DNA from: Turneriella parva DSM 21527
GTDB taxonomy: Bacteria > Spirochaetota > Leptospiria > Turneriellales > Turneriellaceae
Direction: 5' to 3'
DNA: 64,000 bases
Assembly: GCF_000266885.1 (NCBI RefSeq)
Contig: NC_018020.1
Location: 2,356,001-2,420,000 of the forward strand
Part shown: positions 1-11,835 of the stretch, one piece after another
How the letters are laid out: each line of letters starts with the position of its first letter
How positions within the stretch are numbered: position 1 is the first letter of the stretch
Notes under the pieces: model-generated
Told to the model about the DNA's origin: nothing
Database searches by the model: none
Seen by the model: only the letters and a program-made list of their open reading frames with translations
Program-made: the position numbers and the translations under genes

Positions 1-229
1 AAGCCACCATGCCGGGTAAATGCGCTGCGCCACCGGCGCCTGCGATGATCACTTGAAATCCTGCTTGTTTCGCAGATTTGGCAAACTCAAACATTTTCTC
101 GGGGGTGCGGTGTGCCGACACGACTTCGGCATGTGCCTCGACCCCGAGTTCTCTAAGTACGTCGTGCGCGGCCTGCATGACCTTCCAGTCAGATTCAGAA
201 CCCATGATGATCGCGACTTTGACAGCCAT
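1..229 (-). CDS. purE: PurE, N5-carboxyaminoimidazole ribonucleotide mutase (3' part cut by window edge)
   Basis: Reading leftward from an ATG at 229, the protein begins [18 protein letters not shown] and continues with [16 protein letters not shown] and [16 protein letters not shown]. The N-terminal GSxSD phosphate-binding loop, the SAHRTP motif and the [10 protein letters not shown] motif are the hallmarks of class I PurE, which moves the carboxylate of N5-CAIR to C4 in purine synthesis. About 76 codons are visible; the family is about 160 residues, so the rest lies left of the window. purK follows upstream on the same strand at 718-1833, but a plus-strand gene separates the two. Confidence 0.95.
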   Translation of the reverse strand, partial: MAVKVAIIMGSESDWKVMQAAHDVLRELGVEAHAEVVSAHRTPEKMFEFAKSAKQAGFQVIIAGAGGAAHLPGMVA

Positions 230-312
230 GCGAGATTCACTCAGGGGAGCGCGCTGCGGCGTATAGTGCAAATTGGTTTGACCGTAGCGCTGAAGCTTGT
301 TATCCTTGGTAC

Positions 313-681
313 ATGGGCACTTTCAAAATAGGTCTCAAAGTTGAAAATATTACTGATCGCTCACATTCGGCGATTGTTAAGAATGTGCTCGTAGACACTG
401 GGAGCGAATACACTTGGCTGCCCGAAGCGGTCTTGCGAAGGGTAAAGATTGCCGTCGAAAAGAAAGATGTCCCTTTTGTCATGGCAAACGGCCAGAAGAT
501 TACCCGCTCATTGGGGTTTGCACTTATCCGTGTCGGTCAGGCGTTCACGGTCGATGAAGTTGTCTTTGCTCAACCCGGAGATTTGCAGCTCTTAGGTGCT
601 CGAACCCTCGAAGGCCTCAATCTGGTAGTGAATAGTCGCGATAAGAAACTCGCGGCTGCGGGTCCGATTGTCGTGGCTTAG
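313..681 (+). CDS. Retropepsin-like (clan AA) aspartic protease, 122 aa
   Basis: A small protein with the clan AA pattern: [13 protein letters not shown] near residues 26-38 gives the catalytic D-T/S-G triad, and [12 protein letters not shown] near residues 92-103 matches the hydrophobic-hydrophobic-G flap-partner motif. There is no signal peptide or membrane segment, so a cytoplasmic single-domain (dimeric) protease is expected. Its substrate cannot be inferred. It lies on the plus strand between purE and purK, which read the other way, and has no evident operon partner. Confidence 0.75.
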   Translation: MGTFKIGLKVENITDRSHSAIVKNVLVDTGSEYTWLPEAVLRRVKIAVEKKDVPFVMANGQKITRSLGFALIRVGQAFTVDEVVFAQPGDLQLLGARTLEGLNLVVNSRDKKLAAAGPIVVA

Positions 682-717
682 CTGGTCGCTGAAATAACAA
701 ATGCCTAAGATTTTTTA

Positions 718-1833
718 TCAAGATTGCCAGGTCAGAGTCTCGTATTGCCTGATCAGCGTATTGCGGTCGCCGACAAGCGTAATATGGCCAAGTTTACGAA
801 AAGGTCTCATGTCTTTTTTGCCATACAGGTGCACGTGCGCGTTCGGCATCTTTAGCGCCTTTTCAATCATTGCATTGTAGACGCCCTCTTTGCCTACTTC
901 AGGGCCGAGCAGATTCAGCATCAGCGACGGCGCGGTCGTTTCGGGTGAACCCAATGGCAGGTCGGTCAGAATGCGTACCAAATTTTCGTATTGGCTTGTC
1001 GCTGCGGCTTCAATCGTGTGGTGACCGCTGTTGTGCGGTCGCGGTGCCATTTCATTGATGAGGATATCACCCTGTTCCGTGAGAAACATCTCAACGGCGA
1101 CAAGCCCCACGATACCGAGGGCCTTCGCCGCCGACAGTGCGAGCTCGGTGGCGCTCGTCGCGACTTCGGCGCTGATTTCGGCCGGGCATAGCTGGTATTT
1201 CAGAATGTTGCGCTGCTTGTCGAATACCATTTCGACGGCGTCGTACGCGACGCGGTTGCCGTGTCGGTCAGAGGCGACGATCACTGCGATCTCTTTGGCG
1301 ATCGCTATTTTTTCTTCAATGAGTGACTCGCCGTCGAACGCCATTTCAATATCATGGGCGCCAGACAAGAGCCGCACGCCATAACCGTCATAACCAGACG
1401 TCGCCGTTTTTTGCACAACGGGAAATTGCAGCTGCAGGCTTTTAAGCGCCGCTTTGTTTTGAGCGACCTGAAACTTTGCAGTGGGAAATTTGCCTTGTGC
1501 AAGAAATTCTTTCTGGCGGCACTTGTTCTGGATGATTTCGAGAACCTTGCCCTGAGGTGCAACGAACTTGCCCGCCGCCTTTAGCGACTCAAGAGCCGCG
1601 GCGCTGACGTGTTCAGAGTCGATGGTGACTGCGTGTGCGTGCGCTGCAAAACCCAAGACGGTTTCGGCGTGCATTGGGTCGCCCTGCACGAAATATTTTG
1701 TGAACGCAGCGGCAGGGGCTTCGGCGTTTTTGTCGAGCACGTGGCAGCGCACACCCAGGCGCATCGCTGCCTCGATCGTCATGCGGGCGAGCTGGCCGCC
1801 GCCCAAGATCGCAATGTCATTCAGAATTTTCAT
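718..1833 (-). CDS. purK: PurK, N5-carboxyaminoimidazole ribonucleotide synthase
   Basis: 371 aa, the usual PurK length. The N-terminus IAILGGGQLARM is the pre-ATP-grasp Rossmann loop; an ATP-grasp domain follows (KTATSGYDGYGVR, IEEKIAIAKEIAVIVA), and the signature RPHNSGHHTIEA lies near residues 260-271. It makes N5-CAIR from AIR, bicarbonate and ATP, the substrate for PurE. Its ATG overlaps the stop codon of the upstream namZ-like gene by four bases, so the two are probably co-transcribed although their pathways are unrelated. Confidence 0.95.
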   Translation of the reverse strand: MKILNDIAILGGGQLARMTIEAAMRLGVRCHVLDKNAEAPAAAFTKYFVQGDPMHAETVLGFAAHAHAVTIDSEHVSAAALESLKAAGKFVAPQGKVLEIIQNKCRQKEFLAQGKFPTAKFQVAQNKAALKSLQLQFPVVQKTATSGYDGYGVRLLSGAHDIEMAFDGESLIEEKIAIAKEIAVIVASDRHGNRVAYDAVEMVFDKQRNILKYQLCPAEISAEVATSATELALSAAKALGIVGLVAVEMFLTEQGDILINEMAPRPHNSGHHTIEAAATSQYENLVRILTDLPLGSPETTAPSLMLNLLGPEVGKEGVYNAMIEKALKMPNAHVHLYGKKDMRPFRKLGHITLVGDRNTLIRQYETLTWQS

Positions 1834-3152
1834 TTGTACAGCCTGTATTTTTGCATCGCTTTGGTGAAATCTGCGATGCGAGTTTTCTCTTGTGCCTGCC
1901 AGTCTTCGTAACTTTTGCCCGCGACGAGCGCAGCGCGGTAGCTGGTCGTGCCGGTTTGCGCATCGAGCCCCTGTTTTTCAGCGAGCCATTTTTTCATGAA
2001 ACCGTTCTTGCCATTTTTCACATGCCATAAGAAGAATTCATACGCAGCGCGCGTCGGGTTGACGGTCGTCTCGCCGAATTCGAGCTTATAACCGGCAATG
2101 AGTTTACCCTTATGTTTACCCGAAGCCGCGTAAAATGGGTATGGATAAAACTTTACCCCGCCCATTTTCGGCAGAGTGCGATTCTCAAATTCAGCGTGCC
2201 CGATCTGGCAGAACGGGTCTTTCGTGATGCGCCCCTCTTCAATCGAAGTGGCTTCGAAGTAGACTGAGACCCAATAGCATTGGTTGGCGCGTAATGTCGG
2301 TAAGTTGGGCGACGGCGGGTAGAAAGCCGATGCGCGCTTTGAATGCGGTTCTTTCGGATTATACTTTGCCATTTTCTGAATGTGTACCTTGATCTTTAAC
2401 TTGCGATCGGCAATGTATTTGCGCGCAAGCTCTGCGTGCGTGAAGCCGGGCATGAACGGAATTTCTTCTTCACCGACGTAAGAGAAGTCTGATTTCTGTG
2501 CCACCGGGCCCTGTGGCCCAAGATGCGAAGCCGGGTTCGGCACGTCGATGAGGTAGAGCAGCTGTCCTTTTTCGGCCTGGTGTATCGCGCGCATGATGCG
2601 GTTTAGAACTGTGCGGTAGGTATAGGGGCGCACGCCCGAGTCGGGCAGGTCGAATACAATCGCTTCGCAATTTTTCAGTTTGTCTTGCAGCTTCTCGACC
2701 GTGGTCAGGTAGATTGTTTCGGGTGAAGTGGGGGCACACGATGTGCCCGCAGGGGCCGACTGACACGAAGTCATCTTTGTCGGCACCCGGCCTTTTGTGT
2801 TGCCATGGTCTTCTTCTTGCGCAGTGAGGCCGTGTTCGGGCGTGAACAGATGCGCGATCTTGATTTCGTGTTTCGCGAGGCGGGCGCGAACGTGTTTGTC
2901 TGTATCTTCCATCGCTTCGTAGAGAAAGAATCTGCCGAGGCCCGAGGCATTGGTGACGAAGCAGGTGTCGAGACCCTTGAGGCGCTTTGCGCCTTCGGTA
3001 AAAAATATCTCGGCAGGCGAAGTTGATTTGGGTGCGGATTTAGTCTTCTTCTGTTTTGCGGCGGCAAGAGCCGTCGGCCCGCCTGCGAACGCGAGCATTG
3101 GTAACAGCATCAGCCATCTAAGGCTGCAAAGAATAAGAGCCCGGCGTTTCAA
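1830..3152 (-). CDS. NamZ-like exo-beta-N-acetylmuramidase (DUF1343)
   Basis: 440 aa with an N-terminal signal sequence (MKRRALILCSLRWLMLLPML, then AxA-type residues). The mature part carries the DUF1343 pattern TPEHGLTAQEEDHGN near residue 104, a conserved VFDLPDSGVRPYTYRTVLNRIM segment near residue 170, and a C-terminal PNLPTLRANQCYWVSVYFEATSI stretch. This family includes NamZ, which releases MurNAc from the non-reducing end of peptidoglycan fragments. A periplasmic role in wall recycling is inferred. It overlaps purK by 4 bp. Confidence 0.85.
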   Translation of the reverse strand: MKRRALILCSLRWLMLLPMLAFAGGPTALAAAKQKKTKSAPKSTSPAEIFFTEGAKRLKGLDTCFVTNASGLGRFFLYEAMEDTDKHVRARLAKHEIKIAHLFTPEHGLTAQEEDHGNTKGRVPTKMTSCQSAPAGTSCAPTSPETIYLTTVEKLQDKLKNCEAIVFDLPDSGVRPYTYRTVLNRIMRAIHQAEKGQLLYLIDVPNPASHLGPQGPVAQKSDFSYVGEEEIPFMPGFTHAELARKYIADRKLKIKVHIQKMAKYNPKEPHSKRASAFYPPSPNLPTLRANQCYWVSVYFEATSIEEGRITKDPFCQIGHAEFENRTLPKMGGVKFYPYPFYAASGKHKGKLIAGYKLEFGETTVNPTRAAYEFFLWHVKNGKNGFMKKWLAEKQGLDAQTGTTSYRAALVAGKSYEDWQAQEKTRIADFTKAMQKYRLYK

Positions 3153-3205
3153 GGCTGACGCAAACCCGAAGCCGTGACACTGCGACGATCAAGTTTTCAG
3201 AATAA

Positions 3206-3865
3206 TCAGCGTGTGCTGCCGCTCGGTGGTTGGGCCTTGAGTGCCGCTTTGTCGCGCTCAGCATCGAGCTGGCGCAGGTGCTCACCGAGGCGCCTGCCCT
3301 CGACAAATATTTCAGTACCCTTGATGCCAGAATTTGCCAATTCTGCGAAACCCTCAGAAAATTCGGTGAGCGCGCCCTCGTCGGCGGCGAGAAACAAGAA
3401 GTCGCGGTTGAAATGTAATCTCAGCTTGCTGCCCGCGGTGACCTCTGCGCTCTCAAGATGAAGGCCGGGATAAGCAGCGAACACAGTTTTCTCGTTGTTC
3501 GCCATGATAGCCGAGAATTTTTCCTTCACGGCATTTTGCTCTTCGGCGCTGAATTGACTAGGGCCAAAACTAATCTGCGCGCCTGATCTTTGAGCGGGTG
3601 GCGTCTGGGCGCAGCCGCCAGCTTTTGCCTCGCACTGCGCATCACCCGTGAAGGGAATGCCTTTGGCGACCAGTTGGTTCAAGAGTTCGGCATCGCTGGG
3701 CAAAGAACCATCGGCTTTGCGAAATTCAGCCCGATAGCTCTCGAAACTGCGCGGCGTCGGCCTTTTCACGGCTTCTTCGCTATCATGAGTGAGATAGATC
3801 CCCACTGTTACTGCGATCACCGCCAAGGTGGCTGGCAGAAGCAGTCGCTTCTGCTGGCTACTCAA
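3206..3865 (-). CDS. Uncharacterised membrane-anchored protein, possibly GerMN-like
   Basis: 219 aa. An N-terminal membrane anchor (LLLPATLAVIAVTVGIYLTH) is followed by a soluble domain. Near residues 150-205 it reads LRLHFNRDFLFLAADEG and later GIKGTEIFVEGRRLGEHL, which faintly recalls the GerMN fold (a strand ending in 'EFL' and a late 'ILVDG' strand); this is a weak resemblance only. Its start overlaps the end of the amidase lipoprotein gene by 8 bp, so it is the last gene of a three-gene envelope operon (7213 to 3206). Confidence 0.6.
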   Translation of the reverse strand: MSSQQKRLLLPATLAVIAVTVGIYLTHDSEEAVKRPTPRSFESYRAEFRKADGSLPSDAELLNQLVAKGIPFTGDAQCEAKAGGCAQTPPAQRSGAQISFGPSQFSAEEQNAVKEKFSAIMANNEKTVFAAYPGLHLESAEVTAGSKLRLHFNRDFLFLAADEGALTEFSEGFAELANSGIKGTEIFVEGRRLGEHLRQLDAERDKAALKAQPPSGSTR

Positions 3866-6469
3866 AGTTCACCAGCATCTTTTCGATGAGCGATGCGCGG
3901 TTGGCAGCCCCGACGACGATTTCAAGCGGAAAGCCGAGCGAGAAGAGTCGGTAAGTGCCCGCATAGTGCAGAATCGCGCAGCGCGAGGCCGTGTTATAGA
4001 CCTGCACGCAGGTCGAGCCATTGACTGCTGTGTAATAGTCGGGAAAGAGATTCTGGTAACCACCCGCAAGGCCGTTGTCGAGACTGAATGCAGCGACACC
4101 CGCTAGCGCACCGCTGCCGGCGAGCAGCGTTGAAGTGCCGGCATCATCGCCTGCAAAGCGCGTGCGCAATGTGCTTTCGAGAAACGAAAGATCGTTGCTG
4201 TGCGTGTTGCCGATTGTCTGCGAGGCGAGATCCCACCCGATTTCTGAGCCGGTGGCGATAAGTTTGCCGCCGGCGGCAAGGTACTGCGCGACCAACTGCT
4301 GCTCGGCATAACTGAACGTCTCATCTGACCAGCTTTCGCGGCCGACATACCAGATGACCGCGTCGTAGTCGGCAAGTAAAACAGCGCCCGAGACGACCGC
4401 TTCGTTCGCACAGCTGGCTATAGACCACGGGCGGTTGCTGTCGACAACTGCTTGTGAATACACTGGCGTGTGGTTGAAGTTGTTTCCGCGTTCGACCTGC
4501 GGGCCAACGGCACGCTTGTCGTAGTTAGTCACGAAATTGATGCGGTTGTCGAGCCGGTCAAAGCCGTTGACGATCAGCAGCTTCTTGTCGGCGGCATTGA
4601 CGGGCACGCGCACGCTGGCAACTTCTGAGGCCAGACTCAAGCCATGTTCATTGCCTGCCTGTACCGTGAAATGGTACACTGTGCCCGCAGGGACATTCTG
4701 AAAGGTAGCGCTCGTGGTGCTGGCGATTCTGCCCGAATCGAACGACACGCCGTCTTTTGACGTGCGCACCAGATAATAGGTTGCGGCCGTGCCGGTGGCG
4801 GGGGCCTGCCAGTTCAACGTGAATTCGCCGCTCGCGGTATTGCGCACTCTGAGGCCCGTAATCTCTTCGGGTGAATAGCCCGAGCTAAAAAACTCAGCGA
4901 TGCCCATGTAGATGCCACGCGCTGCGATACGATAGAACTTTTCATTTGAGAGGCTCACGAGTTCGGTCGGGTGCGTAAAGAAGCCCACTTCAATGAGCGC
5001 CGCTGGCACAGAGGCAACGCGCGTTTCGCCGTAGTCGCCGTCGAAGCCGTCATCACCCCAGGTGATGTTTGTCCAGCTTGAATCCCATTTGGCGCGAATG
5101 TGGTCGAGCATGCGGTATTTCACCTTGAGACCCAGGCTGCGGCTGATCTCGTCGAGCGCCTTATAAGTCGAACCTGCCGTTCCGTATTGGTAGATAACCA
5201 TTGTACCCTTTCCCGACGACGAAGAGTAAGGGTAAGTGCCGCTACCGGTGGCGTTGTTGTGCACCGAGATAAAGGCATCGGCAGCCTCATAGTTGGCTGC
5301 GTGCGGCCGCGTCGTCACATCTTCATTGTAACCGCTTGATAGCCTGGCGACAGTCGAGGGGCGCCCAAGAAATTTCTGGTGCTGCCACGCGCTGCTCTTG
5401 TACCGCTCTTCATTCGTTGGCGTGCCGTCGATCGGCAGCGTATCGATGCCGCCGCCGAGTCTCAACGTATCGATTGCGGCGATTTTGTCAGCGGCGAAGT
5501 TATTCTGAAATTCAACGACAGCTGCGGCAGATGTCTTGAAATAATATGTGCCTAGATAAGCGACACGGTAGCGCAGCCCCTGCGAACCATACGCATCGGC
5601 CGCTGTAGCGCGCGACAGCTGGTTCATGTAGGTGCGCGCAGTGCCGCCCGCATGCGTGATCGTCACGGGTATGGCAGATGCCCTGTCGGTGCCGTCGCGG
5701 TAGTGAAAATAAACCGGATACATGCCGCTGACAGGCACAGTCGCCGTGTACGTGAACTTGCCTGTGCCCGTACCGTCGCCATAAACGTAACGGTACTTTG
5801 TACCTGCAACGCAGAGCGACGCCGCCATCGCCGAGTCGTTCGCCGAGGTGTAAAATGTCGCACCCGTCTGCGCATAACCGGCAGCACCGGGGCACACGAC
5901 GACCTGCGGGCGCGTGCGCGCCTGTTCGCGCACGAGTGTCACCTCTGCGCCCGCGTTGCGCAGATACTGCAGCACGTAGTGTGTGATCTCAGAGTTCAGA
6001 TAATCTTCAACGATGGCGAATGCATTTACCGGTGAGGTGGATGCAGAACTATATGCAAAGCCCCCGCTGGACCAAACCCACGGCCGTTGCAGACGTGCAC
6101 CGGCCGATTCGGCGCTCGTGCGCCCGCGCCAGCCATGGCCCGCGCCGAGTGCAATTGTTTTTCCGCGCAGGCCCGCAACCTGCGAAGGAATATACACGCC
6201 CTCTGCGCCGATTCTGTCGGGCACGATGTCGGTGAGTGTCGTCGTTTCAACTGCCGGGCCGCCGGTTTCACCGGTATCACCCGGCGGCGGAGTCGGGGTT
6301 GTGTCGCCACCGCCGCCGCTGTCACCATTGTCGAGCGGTACGCTGCCGTCACCACCCGTACCTGAACTGGCAGGCGCCTTTTCAAGCAACGCCTTATCCA
6401 TATTTTTGCCGCAGGCAACAAAGAAGAAAGCGGCGAGCGAAGCGACTAAGAGTTGTTGCATCAGATTGT

Positions 6470-6473
<4 letters not shown>
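3858..6473 (-). CDS. Multidomain N-acetylmuramoyl-L-alanine amidase lipoprotein
   Basis: 871 aa. A lipoprotein signal peptide ends in a FFFVAC lipobox, followed by a Gly/Pro/Thr-rich linker. The amidase_3 fold is recognised by GKTIALGAGHGW near residue 105 (zinc His), SVHNNATG near 408 and EVGFFTHPTE near 497. A long insertion between the first and second motifs (about residues 200-345) resembles a golvesin-type/CBM-like beta domain (YRYVYGDGTGTGKFTYTATV). An FN3 domain follows at about 545-635 (EITGLRVRNTASGEFTLNWQ), then a C-terminal domain of about 230 residues with a glutamine-amidotransferase-like look (YDAVIWYVGRESW, AAGGKLIATGSEIGWDL). A surface or periplasmic peptidoglycan amidase is likely. 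Confidence 0.85.
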
Positions 6474-8361
<1,888 letters not shown>

Positions 8362-8375
8362 TTTATCCTATGTAG

Positions 8376-8398
8376 CTCTGCCGTGTCCGACGGCAGAG
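8376..8398 (+). terminator. Hairpin after ilvC, possible terminator
   Basis: CTCTGCCG and CGGCAGAG form 8-bp perfect arms around a 7-nt loop, 14 bp after the ilvC stop codon. There is no clear T-run after it, so factor-independent termination is uncertain. Confidence 0.5.
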
Positions 8399-8459
8399 TA
8401 CAACTGAATACAATCTTGCGTTGACCGCTTAGGACGTTAGTGAATGTAGAACCTCTGCG

Positions 8460-9896
8460 ATGTCCGAAACGACTCTTAAGCCGTTCAATTTTTCTCCCGA
8501 AGTGATCGCGCGCATGCGCGACACGCAGCAGATTCCCGTCAACTTCTATAACGCCAACGGGCAGGTTCTGATTCCCCGTAAAGAACAGGCGAGCGGCGAC
8601 ATGATCAATAAGCTGTTGCAGCATATTGGTTCGGGCATTTTTTACCGTGAGGGCGACGAAGACAAGCTCGGCATCAAATCGGGCGCGCGGGCAGACCTCG
8701 AAGGCCTCAGCGATACCAAACTTCTTACCGAAAAGCGCGTCGCCGAACTTAGCCAGGCGACCGAAAGCCTTTTTAATGAGCTTAAGTTCGCGGCATTCGG
8801 CGCGGTGCACTCGCAAAAGATGCACACTCAGGTGAACTCGTTTATCACCGACTTTGAGCAGCAGCCCGACATGATGGTCGGCGTTATCAATATTCTCGAT
8901 ACCGTGAAGGGCACAACCGGTTCAGATTTGTCCAAACAAGCGGTGAAGCGCGCGGTTGTCGCGATGGCTCTGAAGTCGCGCAGCATGAAGGCGATGATTT
9001 CGAAAGACCGCGGTCGCGGCTCAGAAGCCGTGCAGCCCCTGATGATGGGGGGAATGCTCTCGCAGATCGGCAAGACCAAGATGAACCTGCCCGAGGGCGA
9101 AAAACTCACCCCAGAGCAGCGTTCATACGTGCGCAAATTTCCACTGCTTTCATATTTGATGGTCGCGCACGAAGCGACGGTGCCGTTTGAGGTGAAGCGC
9201 CTGATTCTCAACCAAAAGCGCACGCTGCCCGAAAACACACCTTCGAATAATTATCCCGAATTTCGCTGGATGACGGCGACGCTGCAGAATCTCGTTCAGG
9301 AGAATGATAAACGCGGCAAGAAAGAAGTAGCGGGTGATATTCTGCGGCAGCTCGCGAGTCTTAAAGAATTTGTCGTGTATGAAGAAGACGTGAATATTCT
9401 GAGCCTCGCAACTGATTTCGCCGCGCTCACGACCGATTCAGAATGGCGTGAGGCGAAAGACCCGATCATGGCGATCAAGCACATACTCAATTCTTCTTTT
9501 TTTCAGTATGGCCCGAAAGTCATACGCGATTTTCTCGATCATATTTCAATGTCGCTGAGCCACAACCAGAAGATTATCAAATCTGATGACCTGCTGATTC
9601 TGGCGATGACGATGCAGAGCGGGCAGACGTACTTTGAAGTCGTCAAGGTGCTCGATGTCGGGCGCTACCAGAGCAGGGCGACGGTGCAGCGTCTGGGCGT
9701 TTTGCATATGGTGTCTTTAAACGCCGACGGCGTCAGGCAGGGAGTCTTTCAGCCAGAGACGTTCAGGGCAGACCCGCGAAAAATACATATCAACCTCGCT
9801 CAGGATTTTCTTCGCCGCATTATTTACGTGCTCGACCCGATCATTGACCCCGAGCTCTACGACAAGATTTCGAAGAAGATCAATTCAGCGGCGTGA
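8460..9896 (+). CDS. Uncharacterised protein related to HD/HD-GYP domain proteins but lacking the catalytic motifs
   Basis: 478 aa, soluble, no signal peptide. The N-terminal third (FYNANGQVLIPRKEQASGDM, FYREGDEDKLGI) is like the small domain that precedes HD-GYP domains in spirochaete proteins. The rest is helical with the general HD-GYP layout (MGGMLSQIGKTKMNLPEGEKLTPEQ, LSYLMVAHEATVPFEVKRLIL, ILNSSFFQYGPKVIRDFL), but the HD pair and GYP motif are not seen. I infer a degenerate, probably non-catalytic, signalling protein, perhaps a nucleotide receptor. Its 3' end overlaps the convergent dxs gene by 12 bp. Confidence 0.7.
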   Translation: MSETTLKPFNFSPEVIARMRDTQQIPVNFYNANGQVLIPRKEQASGDMINKLLQHIGSGIFYREGDEDKLGIKSGARADLEGLSDTKLLTEKRVAELSQATESLFNELKFAAFGAVHSQKMHTQVNSFITDFEQQPDMMVGVINILDTVKGTTGSDLSKQAVKRAVVAMALKSRSMKAMISKDRGRGSEAVQPLMMGGMLSQIGKTKMNLPEGEKLTPEQRSYVRKFPLLSYLMVAHEATVPFEVKRLILNQKRTLPENTPSNNYPEFRWMTATLQNLVQENDKRGKKEVAGDILRQLASLKEFVVYEEDVNILSLATDFAALTTDSEWREAKDPIMAIKHILNSSFFQYGPKVIRDFLDHISMSLSHNQKIIKSDDLLILAMTMQSGQTYFEVVKVLDVGRYQSRATVQRLGVLHMVSLNADGVRQGVFQPETFRADPRKIHINLAQDFLRRIIYVLDPIIDPELYDKISKKINSAA

Positions 9897-11813
9897 TGCC
9901 TTGAGGCTGCGGCGAATGCGCGCCGCAATCGCCTCAGGCGTAAGCCCGCAGGCCTTTTCGATATCCGCAATGGTACCGTGCGGCACAACTTCATCGGGAA
10001 AAGCAAAGGCCTCGTGGCGAATCTGCACGCCGTGCTCACGCAGCTGCTTAGAAACGAGGTCGGCGAGGCCGCCGGTGACGCCGTGATTTTCGAGCGTAGC
10101 CAGAAGCTTCTTGCCCTTGAGCGATCGCAGAATCTGCGCCATCGGCAGCGGATGCACCGAGCGCACGTCTACAACTTCGGCAGATATTTTCGCGTTTGCC
10201 AGAATCTCGCGGGCAGCGAGCGCCTTTTCGGCAAACACACCTTCACTCAAGATCAGAACCTGTGAACCCGCAGCAAGTTTTTCAGCGTTAAACGGATTAT
10301 AGTTCTTCGCCCGGGCGGCCTTGATTGCCGCCTTCAGGTCGAATGGTGCAAATTCTTTCTTCGGAAACCGAACGGCAATCGGCCCCTTGCTGTCGTGTGT
10401 CAGGTACGCGAGCATTCGAACGAGTTCGCCCGCATCGCGTGCAGAAAGAATGCGCATGTGCGGCAAAGCGGCCATGAAAGCGATGTCATAAAACCCCTGG
10501 TGCGTTTCGCCGTCTTGACCCACACAACCTGCACGATCGATAATGAGGCGTACCGGCAGGTTCATGAGCGCGATATCTTGCACGAGCTGGTCGTAGCCCC
10601 GTTGCAGAAATGTTGAATAAATACACAGATAAGGTTTTAGTCCGGCGCTCGCGAGTGCGCCCGCGAACGTTGTCGCATGCTGCTCGGCAATGCCCGCATC
10701 GAAAAATCGTTCGGGAAAAGCTTCGGCGAACGGGCCGAGGCCCGACCCTTCTTTCATAGCAGGAGTGATAACCACCAGCTTTCTTTCAGCTGCGGCGAGC
10801 TGAGCGAGAGTTTCACCGACGAATTTGCTGAGGCCCCATTTTGTCGCTGGCTTTTTTTCAATACCGGCATTTGGGTCGAAAACCGAAACGCCGTGGTACA
10901 GAATCGGGTCTTTCTCTGCCAGCGGATAACCATAGCCCTTTTTCGTGACGACGTGCAGTAAGATCGGCTCTTCGATAGGCGGCAGGCTCTGCAGCACATG
11001 AACAGTGCGCACGACGTCGTGGCCGTCGATGGGCCCGAGATAACGAAAGCCGAGTTCGCCGAAGAACTGGTGGTCGGTTGCGAGCGACTTCATCGACATA
11101 CGAAATCTTTTTGCCAGGCGGTTGATGACCTTGCCGATCAGCGGAATTTTCGCCATCAGATTGACAAAGCCGCGTTTGCTTTTGCGGTAGAGTCGGGTGT
11201 TGATGAGTTTCGTGAGATGGTAGCTGATAGCGCCGACATTCTTTGAGATGCTCATCTCGTTGTCGTTGAGCACGACGAGCATGGGGGTGCGCTCGTAGCC
11301 GACATGGTTCATCGCCTCAAAGGCCATGCCTGTCACGATCGAAGCGTCGCCGACGATCGCGACGGCAGTAGGTATTTTTTCGCCAGGTTTGGCCTGCAGC
11401 CGCGCAGCCACAGCTTCACCCATTGCCTGTGAAATCGCCGTGCCGGCATGGCCTGTGTTATAAAGGTCGTGTTTTGATTCAGAACGTTTGGGAAAACCAG
11501 AAAGGCCGCCGGTCTTGCGAATCGTGTCCATGAGGTGCTTGCGGCCGGTCAGAATTTTGTGCGCGTAGCATTGGTGGCCGACATCCCACATAAAACGATC
11601 GTGTGGAGAATCGAAGACATAGTGCAGGGCGACGGTTAGTTCTATCGAACCGAGGTTTGAAGAAAGGTGACCTCCGCTCGCAGAAACACTCTGCAGCACA
11701 AATGCGCGCAGGTAATTGCAGAACGCGGGCAGCTCGGCGATGGGTAGCCGGCGCAGCGCCTCGGGGCTTTCAATCGCTGCGAAATCGGCGCGCTCTGTTC
11801 TTGCGGATGACAT
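9885..11813 (-). CDS. dxs: 1-Deoxy-D-xylulose-5-phosphate synthase
   Basis: 642 aa, close to the family length of about 620-640. Visible signatures: SSNLGSIELTVALHYVFDSP near the N-terminus, thiamine diphosphate motif GDASIVTGMAFEAMNHVG through LNDNEMSISKNVGAIS, VVTKKGYGYPLAEKDP, and the pyrimidine-binding domain motif AGIAEQHATTFAGALASAG. It condenses pyruvate with glyceraldehyde 3-phosphate as the first step of the MEP isoprenoid pathway. The Trm112-like gene lies 22 bp upstream and may be co-transcribed. Confidence 0.97.
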   Translation of the reverse strand: MSSARTERADFAAIESPEALRRLPIAELPAFCNYLRAFVLQSVSASGGHLSSNLGSIELTVALHYVFDSPHDRFMWDVGHQCYAHKILTGRKHLMDTIRKTGGLSGFPKRSESKHDLYNTGHAGTAISQAMGEAVAARLQAKPGEKIPTAVAIVGDASIVTGMAFEAMNHVGYERTPMLVVLNDNEMSISKNVGAISYHLTKLINTRLYRKSKRGFVNLMAKIPLIGKVINRLAKRFRMSMKSLATDHQFFGELGFRYLGPIDGHDVVRTVHVLQSLPPIEEPILLHVVTKKGYGYPLAEKDPILYHGVSVFDPNAGIEKKPATKWGLSKFVGETLAQLAAAERKLVVITPAMKEGSGLGPFAEAFPERFFDAGIAEQHATTFAGALASAGLKPYLCIYSTFLQRGYDQLVQDIALMNLPVRLIIDRAGCVGQDGETHQGFYDIAFMAALPHMRILSARDAGELVRMLAYLTHDSKGPIAVRFPKKEFAPFDLKAAIKAARAKNYNPFNAEKLAAGSQVLILSEGVFAEKALAAREILANAKISAEVVDVRSVHPLPMAQILRSLKGKKLLATLENHGVTGGLADLVSKQLREHGVQIRHEAFAFPDEVVPHGTIADIEKACGLTPEAIAARIRRSLKASRR

Positions 11814-11835
11814 TTCTGCAGTGGCTGCGCGATCG

